Shown here: piece after piece, positions 11,389 to 24,000 of the stretch
Layout of the letters: each line of letters begins with the position of its first letter
Position numbering within the stretch: the first letter of the stretch is position 1
From: Panicum virgatum
Lineage: Eukaryota; Streptophyta; Magnoliopsida; Poales; Poaceae
Assembly: GCF_016808335.1 (NCBI RefSeq)
Contig: NC_053149.1
Location: 27,215,339 to 27,279,338 of the forward strand
Direction of reading: 5' to 3'
Length of the DNA stretch: 64,000 nucleotides
Program-made: the position numbers and the translations under genes
Notes under the pieces: model-generated
What the model was told of the DNA's origin: nothing
Seen by the model: only the letters and a program-made list of their open reading frames with translations
Database searches by the model: none

Positions 11389-13136
11389 CACTGCTAGAGA
11401 TTAGAGATATGAGCATTAGTGCCAAGCGGGAACTTTTAGTTAGTACCGGCTTCTCACCCGGTACCGTATGATCGGTACTAAAGCGGGTGCATTTAGTACC
11501 TATCAGTTGGCCTGGTACTAAATTGTGTGTTTAGTACAGGTTGGTAACACCAACCGTTACTAAACTGTTTGCCACACAGAAAAGCCTGGAGCGGCAGTTT
11601 AGTAACCGGTACTAAATTATTTTTTCTTTGTTTTTTATTTTCCTTTTTTACCTATGTTTCTTGTCTTTTCCATTTTAGTTTTAATTAATTCGTAGACGTA
11701 TTCATAGCCGTCTGTGTACTCATATTCATATCTAGCATTCATATTTGTATCTAGCCAAATATAGGCTATATATATTATATTTATATACATTTAAAATATT
11801 ACAATTACTTCTATAATAATGTACTTGGGATTAAAAAATATTTATAAGTAGCCATGCACATAAGGAGTTTTTCGACAAATTCTTCAAATAATACTAGTCT
11901 TGGTCATACCGACACCTGAGCGGACGCACGACGTTCGAAGGCATCATATTGCAAAGTCGTTTTTAAGGAGTAAATATTAATTACTCATTATGAATCACTA
12001 AATTGCACTATTTCCAAAAATAAAATATTTCTATACACTTATCAAATAAATGTATAAATAAATAAATTCTTGAATAAACTATTTACCAAATAACCATGTT
12101 ACTTGTTAAAAAATATTAATGCATGTTACATGAAATAATTAAAAAATCACTATAAATTACCTACATTCAGCCTATCCAATAAACCTTCTCTCAAATTCAG
12201 CTTATCGGTTCTATACATCTCAAATCAATGCATAAATAAAAAAATAATGCTCATTCTCACTTTTTCTGAAAATCACAAATTTCTCTAACTATGGAGCATG
12301 AAATGAAGCATGGAGACTATCAAAGAAGATATGATGAAGTTGCAAACCTTTGCCGCACTTGGATGACTGAAATCTCCACAAAATTTTGAGAAAAATGGGA
12401 AGCACCTCTCTCTCTATGTCGCCATGGAGAACTCTGAGTTTGGTCAAATGGTTGGCTCGGGCTCGTGGAGGAAGAAATCGAACTGATTTATAGAAGGCGC
12501 ATTAGTACCGACCGGTGGCTCTAGCCGGTACTAAAGCTATCCACTTAGTATTGGCTGGAGCCACCACGAGATACGAAATGTCGTCGGCGCCATTTAGTAC
12601 AGACTGGTGGCTCCGGCCAGTACTAAGTTGCCGCTAGCCGTTGCAAACAGCACCGGTGGCGCAATTTTAGTGTTGACCGGTGGCTACAACCGGTACTAAA
12701 CGGCCCCTAGGGGAACTGTTGCTTAGGCCCGGTACTAAATGTGGGCGTTAGTACCGGATGAAACCGAGCCCGGTACTAAGGATCTTGGATTAGTACAAAC
12801 TGGTGGCTCCGGCCGGTACTAAGTTGCCGCTAGCCGTTGCAAGCAGCACCGGTGGCGCAATTTTAGTGCTGACTGGTGGCTACAACCGGTACTAAACGTC
12901 CCCTAGGGGAACTGTTGATTAGGCCCGGTACTAAACGGCCAGTACTAAGTTGCCGCTAGCCGTTGCAAGCAGCACCAGTGGCACAATTTTAGTGCTGACT
13001 GGTGGCTACAACCGGTACTAAACGGCCCCTAGGGGAACTGTTGATTTGGCCCGGTACTAAATGTGGGCGTTAGTACCGGATGAAACCGAGCGCGGTACTA
13101 AGGATCTTGGATGAATGTGAAGTTTTTTAAGTAGTG
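11389..13136. mobile_element. non-autonomous CACTA (En/Spm-type) transposon
   Basis: The left end CACTGCTAGAGA and the right end, reversed, CACTACTTAAAA form the short TIR expected of CACTA elements. The 3-bp TSD TGG flanks it exactly (11386-11388 and 13137-13139). Both subterminal regions are full of TTTAGTACCGG/CCGGTACTAAA words, the presumed transposase-binding repeats. The 1,748-bp element encodes no transposase and must depend on an autonomous relative. The AT-rich middle (11590-12470) has no gene. Confidence 0.88.
12613..13060. repeat. subterminal repeat array of the CACTA element
   Basis: The phrase TACTAAGTTGCCGCTAGCCG recurs at 12621, 12817 and 12943 (spacing 196 and 126). Each copy is followed by an AGCACCRGTGGC block and paired CCGGTACTAAA words. 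The array expanded by local duplication within the right subterminal region. Confidence 0.75.
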
Positions 13137-13198
13137 TGGTTGTACTGCGCACAATCAAGAAGAGGGAATTGTTCCAAGCTGGACCGATAACTGATGCT

Positions 13199-13615
13199 CC
13201 ATGTTGTAAATGGCGGGTTATAAAATTTAGCGGAGTGCTCCAGAGAAACTATAGAAACTATAGCTGCTATAGAGGCAGCTATGTCCTTTAGCGGTATGAA
13301 AAAACCATCAAATTTTAGACTCAGACATTAATATTATCATAAATTTCAGCATATATTTCATAAGTACATATGCAGACATGAGTGTGGATACAACCAAATA
13401 TAAAAAAATAGGTAATAATTCATGAGATAAGTTCTAACTTATATTGTAGTTCATAAATCACATGAGTATATGTGGTTTATAATTTATAGCGAATTTAGCG
13501 GTGCTGTTTTAAGCTATAGCGAAGTTAGTGGTATTAGTGGTAATATTTACAATACCGTTGCAGCGCTAGTCTCTGGAAGCTATAGCGTGACTATAGCAGT
13601 CTATTTGTAACATTG
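13199..13615. mobile_element. hAT-like miniature element
   Basis: The left end CCATGTTGTAAATGG and the right end, reversed, CAATGTTACAAATAG are terminal inverted repeats. The 8-bp direct repeat CTGATGCT flanks them exactly (13191-13198 and 13616-13623). An 8-bp duplication is the hAT superfamily signature. The 417-bp body holds several GCTATAGC palindromes and no coding sequence. Confidence 0.75.
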
Positions 13616-13968
13616 CTGATGCTAACTATTTCTTGGATTCCTTGGATTCTACAACGAAGGAAGATGATCTTATATCTGCTTAAAAAGAAGAAAATGGTTT
13701 ATTGGAAAGGAAAGATGTTTACTAAATAAAAGAAGAATGAAAGAAAAACTCATATATTTAAAATGTAAAAAGATATTGTATGAGACTCGAGAAAAAACTC
13801 AAAGAATTAGAGGGCAAATTTAGTAGAATCTACAAGATACATCATACTCCTATTATACTGTCCTATGAGGGGTTTTAACAGGCCGAGTGACCCGTTCTCG
13901 TGGTGACGTGCAAACTAGTAGGGTACTCCCTCCGTTGTTTTAGTTTTTTTAGGTGTATAGTTTTTGTT

Positions 13969-14936
13969 AGATGGGCGGAATAGCCATTTTGACCCCTAAA
14001 CTATCGCACAAGGCTCCATTTGGCCCATGAACAATCGAAACGCCCATATTGGCCCTTAAACTTCTGATTTCCAACTCAATCTTGTCTATGCTCCTTCATT
14101 GCTTGACACGTGGATAGTTGAAGACGCAAAATGACTCTCCTGCCCTTCCCTAATAATGTTTAGACACAGAGCTATTGTCCACCTTTCACTGTTACTCCTA
14201 TTTTCTTGGATTCTTCTAGTCACTTGGATCCAGATGTCCTCGAACATAGTAATGATAGGCTTGAACCTTGATTCAATAATACAGCTATTGAAGGATTCAC
14301 TCATGTTGTCAACTGATTCACAATTTGAACCAAGTTTAAACCAAGCTCAAGACCAATGGACAGGATCTCGCCCCGTTGTTTCGCTGGCTGGCTAGTAATG
14401 CAGCTACAGTACCGCTACAGCTACAATACCATTTGTAGCTACAGTATCAGTGCAATTTTGGTTCCCACGCGTAATCGAGTCTCTACCGCAAATAGCTCAG
14501 TAGCTAGGCGCTACAGTACCTATACTCTCACAAAAACGGCTGATACAGTACCAGCCAGCCAAAATCAGCGAAACAAACAGGCTGTCTGTTTTCTCCAAAT
14601 CCAGCCATCCCCATGGAGTTTTTGCAGCAAGCTTATTCTTGTAATGATTAAATAATTGCTCATTAGGTGCCTTCACAATCTTCCAAAACCTCTTTTGGTA
14701 CTCGTGCAGCCTATGTTTCTTTGACTGTTGCCATGAGGTAAAGGAATTAGGAAAGGGCAGGAGAGTCATTTTGCGTCTTCAACAGTCCACATGTCGAGCA
14801 ATGAAGGAGGATGTATGAGATTGAGTTGGAAATCAAAATAGCTATTTGAGGGTCAAATTGAACATTTTAATAGTTCAGGGGCCAATTTGAGCCTTGCATG
14901 ATAGTTTAGCGGGCAAAATGGCTATTCCGCCATCTA
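13969..14936. mobile_element. long-TIR element (Mutator-like, non-autonomous) inside the Stowaway element
   Basis: About 185 bp at the left (13969-14155) is closely matched in inverted orientation at the right (14755-14936). Both start TAGATGG(G)CGGAATAGCC and both contain GACGCAAAATGACTCTCCTG. Long TIRs point to a Mutator-like non-autonomous element. The flanking duplication is not clear. No transposase is encoded. Confidence 0.6.
14375..14577. mobile_element. third-level miniature element inside the long-TIR element
   Basis: The left end GTTGTTTCGCTGGCTGGCTA and the right end, reversed, GTTTGTTTCGCTGATTTTGG are imperfect inverted repeats. The left has apparently lost the ATTTTGGCTGG-type segment. 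Ends of this type (TGTTTCGCTG..) are frequent in grass MITEs. The interior contains CAGCTACAGTACC words. Confidence 0.45.
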
Positions 14937-15001
14937 GATGCATAGTAAAACCATGTATCTAGAAAACTCCAAACGACTAATAATTTGGAACGGAGAGAGT
15001 A

Positions 15002-15338
15002 TGTTGATATGTTCCATAGTGCAAATGTTTCATACCTGTCATCCTATGAATTTCCACTTGCTTGAAAGCATCACCATCTGATTATTCATATTTTATACTT
15101 AAGAAAATATCTCTCTCCATAATTATAATTCTTTTATTTTACAGTAGAATATCCAAATCGAATCACTAGTCAATAAGGTGTACATCTTTCTCTCTATAGC
15201 CATGTTTTACTGCACCAGGCGTGCAAGTGCAACTGCCGGGGCCTGCCACGCCTCGGTGGCCAGCAACCAACCACGTGCCTGCAAGTCTTGGTGATGCTAG
15301 CGTGCGTGAGAGCGCGCCGCGCGGTGGCGAGGAGAATT
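15002..15338. other. unassigned stretch
   Basis: Host or older repeat sequence between the Stowaway-like element and the Copia element. It becomes GC-rich near 15220-15330. I recognise no gene, repeat or signal except the GAATT target site at its right end. Confidence 0.4.
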
Positions 15339-15552
15339 TGTAAAGAATGATTCGCGAGTAGAACAGAATGACTGGCAAACCACCAGTAGTCCTTCCATTG
15401 ATCTATATGTTTATATTTATACAAGGCCAAGGGGCGCCATGAACGGGCGTCATACACACACACTCACGGCAACCGTTCCCCTGAACGGGCACTTGTCAAC
15501 CGCCTGTTGACTAACGTGGATGAGGACACACACAAATATACGATTTGTAACA
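15339..15552 (-). repeat. 3' LTR of the Copia element
   Basis: A 214-bp LTR, TG...CA, matching 32395-32604. On the minus strand a TATAAATA box lies at 15421-15414. The purine-rich tract complementary to CTCCCCCTTGG (15553-15563) sits directly next to it, as expected for the plus-strand primer (PPT) of a minus-oriented element. Confidence 0.9.
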
Positions 15553-15959
15553 CTCCCCCTTGGCCGAATCCATGTTTAGATCAATGAATTTAATTATTTC
15601 TCAAAAACCCTGTGGGGAAAAAGAGGAATCTTTCCTTCTGATGATTACTCCATTAACTCAACGAGTTCAATAGAATAATCTATGTCTTCTGTATTTCCAT
15701 AAAAACCCCGTGGGGAAAATTGGAAATACTGACATATACTTGCGTTAACATTGCCTCATTAAAAACCTTTACCGAGAAAATCCCATGGAAAAAACTCATA
15801 AAGGGAAAAAGAGTACAATGTGATGCATTTAACAAGGCATACCACTTGGGGCATCCCCAGAATCTTGCAAATCCCGAAGTCTCCTCATACCAATACCTCA
15901 AACACATTTCTCAAATGTTAAAGCAGGTAAGGACTTAGTAAATAAATCAGCAAGATTAT

Positions 15960-18900
15960 TGTGGCAGAACCACCTGAATTATCCCGGCTCAAGTGCGCAG
16001 GCCATCACCATAAAGGCAACACCAGCTCACACGCACTTCAAACGGAACAATTCTTGGTCTGTCGGGTAACGTCCCGATACAACCACCGGTTCTTGGATCG
16101 AACAAGCATACCCCGCACGAAGGCGAGTCTAGAGGTATTACAACCACAAATTTTACATCACAGGCATAAAAGTTATTACAAACCAGTTCTAAATCATTAT
16201 TACAAGATCAACCTTAGTAAAACAGTTATCCAAGCCATAACTATAAGTTCAGAGTTTAAAGAGCGGAAGATAAAACACGACGGCTACAACACGTCGCCAA
16301 AGTATACCAGGCGAGCCCAAGCATGGTATCACTCGTCAAAGTCAATGCCGGTCGAAGACGTATCCCACTCTACGGACCAGCCAGGAGGCAAAGAGCAGGG
16401 ATAGGTCAAGCTAGCGATTTGCTCCTCAAAACTCATACCTGAAAAGATTTCCAACAGCAAGGCTGAGTATTCTAATACTCAGCAAGACTTAACCGTCAAC
16501 GGGTATACTAAACCCACTTTAGCTAGACTATGCAGGGTTTGTGAGGCTCTGGTTTTCCATTTGCTGAAAAGCAATAAAGAGTAAGTCCTTACTTTCAAGT
16601 TTTAGCTTTCAAGATTCTAGTTGATTAACCATTCTATGTAAGCAACTACTATCCAATCAAGGTAGATCTTTAAGCAAACATCAAGATTGATCATAGTATT
16701 GTTGCTCTTATTATTCTGTGTGGCAAAGAGATCAAGCAGTCTCATTTCATCGTGAGAGGCGGACGATTCTGAATCGAAATTCAACCTGGCCAGACAAACC
16801 TAACACACACGTTTGGAACACCGTCGGGTCGTTTCCAAACAACCGTTTGCGTTTCTTTCTGGCTTGTGGATAGGAACACTCTCCCCGACTACAGGGCTCC
16901 AAGGCCGAACCTTGTCCCTTGAAGTCGTAGTGTTGCGCAACATAAAATAAAACCTATCCCTAAGATAGAGTGGCAGGTATATCCACTCCCCGGTCCAATC
17001 GGTTACTAGGTTTACCGCGTACCATATTTACGGCATGTGGCTAGTACGTTCAAAAACTTAACCAGCACTACCACACACCGCGACCTTAGCAAGTTCATCA
17101 ACACAGACGGGGTCTCACCAAAGGTCATGATATCGAACACGACCCCGTCCGTCGTCCTTATATTGATAACAGAAAGTAAACAAGCAATTCCTATAAAGCT
17201 CGCGAGTGACAGGCAATCACTCGACTTTTACCGGTCCTATAAGCTTAGTAAGTAGTCGAACTCAGGTCTAGTGTTCAGTACATAGGTTCCTAGGATCATG
17301 CAACTAGGGTTTCAATTCAAATCCTAAGAACTGTAAATGCACAAGTAAATAATAACAGTAAATGATAATAATTTGAAATATAGGTTATGTCCGGGGCTTG
17401 CCTTCTCGGTAGTTGCTAACTATTTCAGCCCTAGGCTCTTCCGAACTTTGGTCTGGGGCTTTAGTTAGTTCAGCAGTGTTCACTTGAGCTTCGAGATCAC
17501 TTCCGTCAGACTCCGGGATCAGCTCGTACATCCCGTCCGACAAAGCAGTCGTATCTATATGTAATGCAAGAACAATATTATAAACACACATGGGCAATCG
17601 TTTATAGAGTAGTTAAATAACAATTCTAACTACACAAGGCATCATGATCAACAGCACATGAAGGTTATACTAACATCACAAAGTGAGTGGTGGTTGATTC
17701 CAATAGTAATTAAATCTAGGTTTGCTAATAAAATAACAACTCTGAGCATGAACAGTAATAAATTTAGCACAAATTATCCTAAACAGAACATGAACAGAGT
17801 AGGCTACCCTGTAAAAATCATGCCAAAACATGCATCCATTTATTCACAACAAATCAATCATTCAGATCACACCTAGAACAAGATTGAATTACACAGATTA
17901 AACTAAAGCAAAAAAGAAGCTCAAAATTTAACAGAAGACCTACACAGGGATGAATTAGCTACTGTGAATTTTTCATGATTTTATCAACACATAAATAATT
18001 ATGAGAAAATAAACAAAACAGAACAACAGATTACCAAGATTCATTTTTAGCTCCTGTTCTATTCATGAACTAGGGATCAAACTTCACGTACAAGCTAAAC
18101 TATCCAAAAATATTACTCAGAAATATTTTTATGATTTATCATCATCAAAAACTATTTATCATAATTAAAGTCTACTAAACAAGGATTAAATTAAATAAAT
18201 AGCTACACATGAGAACTGACCACGAAATTTTTATAGCAAAACTAGTGTTATAAGAACAAACAGACATAAAAGTTTCACTGCAAGACATGGCTTAAATCAT
18301 TAGATAAGAAAAAGATAAAACATCTAGTATTTATTTACCTAGTGACACAAAACCATTTTTACAGCAAAAACTTGCAACAAACACCTACCATATTATGGTT
18401 TTACTGCAAATAGCTTTACACAAGGATTCCAGAACATCAAGATTTGCTATTTTACGAATTCCTACGAATTTCTACTGAATTTCAAAGTTCTCAGCTAGAA
18501 ATTACAAAGGAGTCCTTAGAGCACTATTCAACTGAGTCTAGGCCTATTCAAATAACCCCCTGGGGTTTTGTTTCTTCCAACCCAAGGTCCCTGGGCCGGG
18601 TCAGAGGGGAGCGCGGGGTTTGACCGGCCGTTTCCCGGCGAGGGGCTCACCGGCGGCGTGGGTGGAGGGGTGTGGGAGCTTCACGGGTTCAAGGCGCACC
18701 TCAGGGTGGTCTTGGGGTGCGGGGAGGGGCTCGGAGGCGGCGGCTCGACGGAGCAAGGCGGGTCTGCGGCGGAGGAGAACGGCGAAGGCGGCGCTCCGGT
18801 GAGGACTGGGCGAGGGGAGGTGGTCGGGGAGCTGCGCGGAGTCGAGGCGCAACTATTGGTGGGGTCTATTGAGGACGGGGAAGGGCGGAGGAGTGGGTTC

Positions 18901-19769
18901 GACGGCGAGGGTGAGCTCGTCGGAGTTCAAACGGGGCGGCGGCGGCGTTCTGAGGTGTGGGAGCGAGGAATGAGCGGAAGAAAGATGGGAATGGGTTTCT
19001 GGGGTTCTTTTATTGCTTGTGCGCGCGGGAGGAGAAGGCGGTGGCCTCTGCAGCGAGCTCGCCACCGCGGCGGCGAGGTGGCGGTGGCGCGGACGCTTCT
19101 GGGCTCGGCGGGGCGCGTGGCACGGCCGGGGGGCTCCAGCGCGAGGCAACAGGCGGGGGAGGAGGAGCAGCGCGACGCGTGGGCGCCAGCGCGAAGCAGG
19201 AGGTGGCCGGGAAGGCTCTCCACGGCGCCGGCGGGGGCGCTCTGCACAGCGGCGGCGAGAATAGAGCAGGGAGCTGGAGGAAGGGGAAAAGGGCGTAAAC
19301 AAAATTTCTGAAATTTCCAGGGACTAGTCTGTAAACCAGCAATAACTTTTAAAATAGGGCTCAAATGAAAAAGTGCCCAACATGAAAGTTGTTCAACTTT
19401 TCAAGATCTACAACTTTGATGTTGTGCAAAAATTTATTTGACCAAAGGATAGAGAGCTAATTTTGAAAACATAGAAGGGAATTTGAATTCAAAGGAAACT
19501 TGCCTTTTTCAATGAAATTTCACTTCAAACATGGGCTGATTTGAAAAGTTTCCTGCCAAGCAATAAATGCACTGAATTTTGCAAAAACACCCTCCACAAA
19601 AGCTATAACTGCACAACCTATTCAAATATAACTGTAGAAAGGACCTTGCATAAAATCATAATTACACATATAACCTTTATATTTACAAAAAGATCCTTTT
19701 TCAAGCAATTCAAGCATATGATGCATAAAATAGATACACAACTACTGTGCAGACACATAGGGTGTTACA
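15960..19769 (-). repeat. 3' LTR of the LARD-like element
   Basis: 3,810 bp, TGTGGCAGAA...GGGTGTTACA, about 1-2% different by eye from the copy at 21041. It includes a GC-rich block (18570-19290) with open frames in several phases, and the motif GCTGAGTA..TACTCAGCAAG at 16462-16486. Confidence 0.92.
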
Positions 19770-19786
19770 GCCTTCCCCCCTAAAAG
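19770..19786 (-). promoter_or_regulatory. polypurine tract of the LARD-like element
   Basis: The minus strand reads TTTAGGGGGGAAGGC and abuts the 3' LTR start TGTAACACCC, the expected plus-strand priming site. Confidence 0.8.
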
Positions 19787-20329
19787 GAATCTCGCCCCGA
19801 GATTACAGGAAGAAAAGGATGCAAAGACTTGGTACCTGGATTTGTTCTAAGAAAGTTTCAAACTCAGAAAATAATAAACCACAATTGGTACTGGTTCATC
19901 ATTTGAGATTCTAAGGAATGAAAAGATCCTTATAACAACAAGATGGGGCTTAGAATGAAAACAAGGCTCAAAAACCATCTTTTTCGCCCAAGAAAGTCTA
20001 AGTATTTTAACAAGCATGCTCCTAAAATCAAATTTTAACTCACTTATAGTTTAAACACACTAACACTTATCTATGAGGATTCATACTAGAAATTCCTTAA
20101 AAAGCTCATGTAACAACTTCAAATATTAAGAACCAATCAAACATCACCCAGATATGTATGCACGTCCTGACCGCCCTCACAAGATAAACAATTGCCAACT
20201 AGGGTTGGGCTTACGTGGTTAGCACGGTGGTATAACATAGATACGGCTCTCCCTATATAGCTAGTCGATACATTCTAACCGTTCTTAACTTATCGAATCG
20301 CGGTTAGTGTACTTGCAGAAGATTGACAG

Positions 20330-20330
<1 letters not shown>

Positions 20331-20370
<40 letters not shown>
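20331..20370. repeat. (AC)n microsatellite followed by (AT)n
   Basis: About 16 AC units directly followed by a short AT run, in the internal domain of the LARD-like element. Confidence 0.95.
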
Positions 20371-20505
20371 CCATTGAACCTTTCATGCCAGCACTCATGA
20401 AAGTGTTCCCTTACATTACCGCTCACTATAGAAGCGGCAGCCATACAATTTCCGCCGTATGGCCAACGTTAACATACGCTACTCAGTGACGTATTCACGA
20501 GTTCC

Positions 20506-20758
20506 TTTACTCCCAATATAGTCGACCGAGATCGGTATATTGGCAGTAGCTCAAGTAGGCAACTGCTTGGGCGCAGCGTTCGGTTCGCATCGCCGACGGG
20601 AAGGTCAGACTCCCTCAGCTGATCGAGCACACTTTACTTCCAATATAGTCAACTAATAGTCGATATATTGGAAGCACCTCAAGTAAGCCACTGCTTGAGG
20701 GCAGCGTTCGGCTCGCATCACCGACGGGAAAGTCAGACTCCCTCAGCTGACTGAGGAT
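20506..20758. repeat. 127-bp tandem duplication with conserved hairpins
   Basis: Unit 1 starts TTTACTCCCAATATAG at 20506 and unit 2 starts TTTACTTCCAATATAG at 20633. Each has an 8-bp stem, CCAATATA..TATATTGG, and a second inverted pair, CTCAAG..CTTG(A/G)G. The loop sequences differ while the stem arms are kept. This lies some 270-530 bp downstream of the PBS in element orientation, where retroelement RNAs carry packaging and dimerisation structures. That role is an inference. Confidence 0.7.
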
Positions 20759-21026
20759 CCTTACCTTCTTACCTCAACGTAGGTGCGTCGTTACAACAAT
20801 TAAGGGTTCCTTGTGAGTATGATTTGGCAAAATATAAAGTGCTGGAAGTCAGATAACATAAACCATACATAAATAGCCACCTAGTAATTCCCGTAAATTT
20901 CCTAGGACTTTACGTTCTATTCACAACCCTTAACTAATCCAACGTAGTTTTTCGAAATACCTTGTTGTTCCAATTTTATATGGAAATCGATTTTTAAGGT
21001 TCCAACACCTCTGGTGTACGCTTGCA

Positions 21027-21038
21027 GCTCTGATACCA
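21027..21038 (-). promoter_or_regulatory. primer-binding site (initiator Met tRNA) of the LARD-like element
   Basis: The minus strand reads TGGTATCAGAGC, the exact complement of the 3' end of plant initiator tRNA-Met, two bases inside the LTR. Confidence 0.92.
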
Positions 21039-21040
21039 GC

Positions 21041-24000
21041 TGTGGCAGAACCACCTGAATTATCCCGGCTCAAGTGCGCAAGCCATCACCATAAAGGCAA
21101 CACCAGCTCACACGCACTTCAAACGGAACAATTCTTGGTCTGTCGGGTAACGTCCCGATACAACCACCGGTTCTTGGATCGAACAAGCATACCCCGCATG
21201 AAGGTGAGTCCAGAGGTATTACAACCACAAATTTTACATCACAGGCATAAAAGTTATTACAAACCAGTTCTAAAGCATTATTACAAGATCAACCTTAGTA
21301 AAACAGTTATCCAAGCCATAACTATAAGTTCAGAGTTTAAACAGCGGAAGATAAAACACGACGGCTACAACACGTCGCCAAAGTATACCAGGCGAGCCCA
21401 AGCATGGTATCACTCGTCAAAGTCAATGCCGGTCGAAAACGTATCCCACTCTACGGACCAGCCAGGAGGCAAAGAGCAGGGATAGGTCAAGCTAGCGATT
21501 TGCTCCTCAAAACTCATACCTGAAAAGATTTCCAACAGCAAGGCTGAGTATTCTAATACTCAGCAAGACTTAACCATCAACTGGTATACTAAACCCACTT
21601 TAGCTAGACTGTGTAGGGTTTGTGAGGCTCTGGTTTTCCTTTTGCTGAAAAGCAATAAAGAGTAAGTCCTTGTTTTCAAGTTTTAGCTTTCAAGATTCTA
21701 GTTGATTAACCATTCTATGTAAGCAACTACTATCCAATCAAGGTAGATCTTTAAGCAAACATAAAGATTGATCATAGTATTGTTGCTCTTATTACTCTGT
21801 GTGGCAAAGAGATCAAGCAGTCTCATTTCATCGTGAGAGGTGGACGATTCTGAATCGAAATTCAACCTGGCCAGACAAACCTAACACACACGTTTGGTAC
21901 ACCGTCGGGTCGTTTCCAAACAACCGTTTGCGTTTCTTTCTGGCTTGTGGATAGGAACACTCTCCCCGACTACAGGGCTCCAAGGCCGAACCTTGTCCCT
22001 TGAAGTCGTAGTGTTGCGCAATATAAAATAAAACCTATCCCTAAGAGAGAGTGGCAGGTATATCCACTCCCCGGTCCAATCGGTTACTAGGCTTACCGCG
22101 TACCATATTTACGGCATGTGGCTAGTACGTTCAAAAACTTAACCAGCACCACCACACACCGCGACCTTAGCAAGTTCATCAACACAGACGGGGTCTCACC
22201 AAAGGTCATGATATCGAACACGACCCCGTCCGTCGTCCTTATATTGATAACAGAAAGTAAACAAGCAATTCCTATAAAGCTCGCGAGTGACATGCAATCA
22301 CTCGACTTTTATCGGTCCTATAAGCTTAGCAAGTAGCCGAACTCAGGTCTAGTGTTCAGTACATAGGTTCCTAGGATCATGCAACTAGGGTTTCAATTCA
22401 AATCCTAAGAACTGTAAATGCACAAGTAAATAATAACAGTAAATGATAATAATTTGAAATATAGGTTATGTCCGGGGCTTGCCTTTTCGTTAGTTGCTAA
22501 CTATTTCAGCCCTAGGCTCTTCCGAACTTTGGTCCGGGGCTTCAGTTAGTTCAGCAGTGTTCACTTGAGCTTTGAGATCACCTCCGTCAGACTCCGGGAT
22601 CAGCTCGTACGTCCCGTCCGACAAAACAGTCGTATCTATATGTAATGCAAGAACAATATTATAAACACACACGGGCAATCGTTTATAGAGTAGTTAAATA
22701 ACAATTCTAACTACACAAGGCATCATGATCAACAGCACATGAAGGTTATACTAACATCACAAAGTGAGTGGTGGTTGATTCCAATAGTAATTAAATCTAG
22801 GGTTGCTAATAAAATAACAACTCTGAGCATGAACAGTAATAAATTTAGCACAAATTATCCTAAACAGAACATGAACAGAGTAGGCTACCCTGTAAAAATC
22901 ATGCCAAAACATGCATCCATTTATTCACAACAAATCAATCATTCAGATCACACCTAGAACAAGATTGAATTACACAGATTAAACTAAAGCAAAAAAGAAG
23001 CTCAAAATTTAACAGAAGACCTACACAGGGATGAATTAGCTACTGTGAATTGTTCATGATTTTATCAACATACAAATAATTATGAGAAAATAAACAAAAC
23101 AGAACAACAGATTAGGAAGATTCATTTTTAGCTCCTGTTCTAGTCACGAACTAGGGCTCAAACTTCATGTACAAGCTAAACTATCCAAAAATATTACTCA
23201 GAAATATTTTCATGATTTATCATCATCATAAACTATTTATCATAATTAAAGTCTACTAAACAAGGATTAAATCATATAAATAGCTACACATGAGAACTGA
23301 CCACGAAATTTTTATAGAAAAACTAGTGTTACAAGAACAAGCTACAATAAAAGTTTCACTGCAAGACATGGCTTAAATCATTAGATAAGAAAAAGATAAA
23401 ACATCTAGTATTTATTTACCTAGTGACACAAAACCATTTTTACAGCAAAAACTTGCAACAAACACCTACCATATTATGGTTCTACTACAAAGAGCTTTAC
23501 ACAAGGATTCCAGAACATCAAGATTTACTATTTTAAGAATTTCCTACGAATTTCTACTGAATTTCAAATTCTCAGCTAGAAATTACAAAGGAGTCCTTAG
23601 AGCACTATTCAACTGAGTCTAGGCCCATTCAAATAACCCCCTGGGGTTTTGTTTCTTCCAACCCAAGGTCCCTGGGCCGGGTCAGAGGGGAGCGCGGGGT
23701 TTGACCGGCCGTTTCCCGGCGAGGGGCTCACCGGCGGCGAGGGTGGAGGGATGTGGGAGCTTCACGGGTTCAAGGCGCACCTCAGGGTGGTCTTGGGGTA
23801 CGGGGAGGGGCTCGGAGGCGGCGGCTCGACGGAGCAGGACGGGTCTGCGGCAGAGGAGAACGACAGAGGCGGCGCTCCGGTGAGGACTGGGCGATGGGAG
23901 GTGGTCGGGGAGCTGCGCGGAGTCGAGGCGCAACTATTGGTGGGGTCTATTGAGGACGGGGAAGGGCGGAGGAGTGGGTTCGACGGCGAGGGTGAGCTCG

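Larger units (their letters stand above)
13926..14999. mobile_element. Stowaway-like (Tc1/Mariner) MITE carrying nested insertions
   Basis: The left end CTCCCTCCGTTG and the right end, reversed, CTCTCTCCGTTCC are flanked by TA dinucleotides (13924-13925, 15000-15001). CTCCCTCCG termini with a TA duplication are the Stowaway hallmark. Only ~45 bp at the left and ~65 bp at the right belong to it; the middle is a second inserted element. Confidence 0.6.
19770..21040 (-). other. coding-free internal domain of the LARD-like element
   Basis: 1,271 bp between the LTRs. It contains the PPT at the left, an (AC)n then (AT)n microsatellite at 20331-20370, a 127-bp tandem duplication with hairpins (20506-20758), and the PBS at the right. 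No frame of any length resembles a retroelement protein. Confidence 0.85.

Noticed and set aside
18568..19311. 247-codon frame in the LARD LTR (and 23649-24380)
   Set aside because: GC-rich block open in several frames; the second copy differs in its C-terminal frame through indels. Not maintained as a protein.
21027..21038. tRNA-like similarity at retroelement ends (also 36781 and 56184)
   Set aside because: Only the 12-13 nt complementary to the tRNA 3' end are present; these are primer-binding sites, not tRNA genes. No tRNA cloverleaf was recognised in the window.
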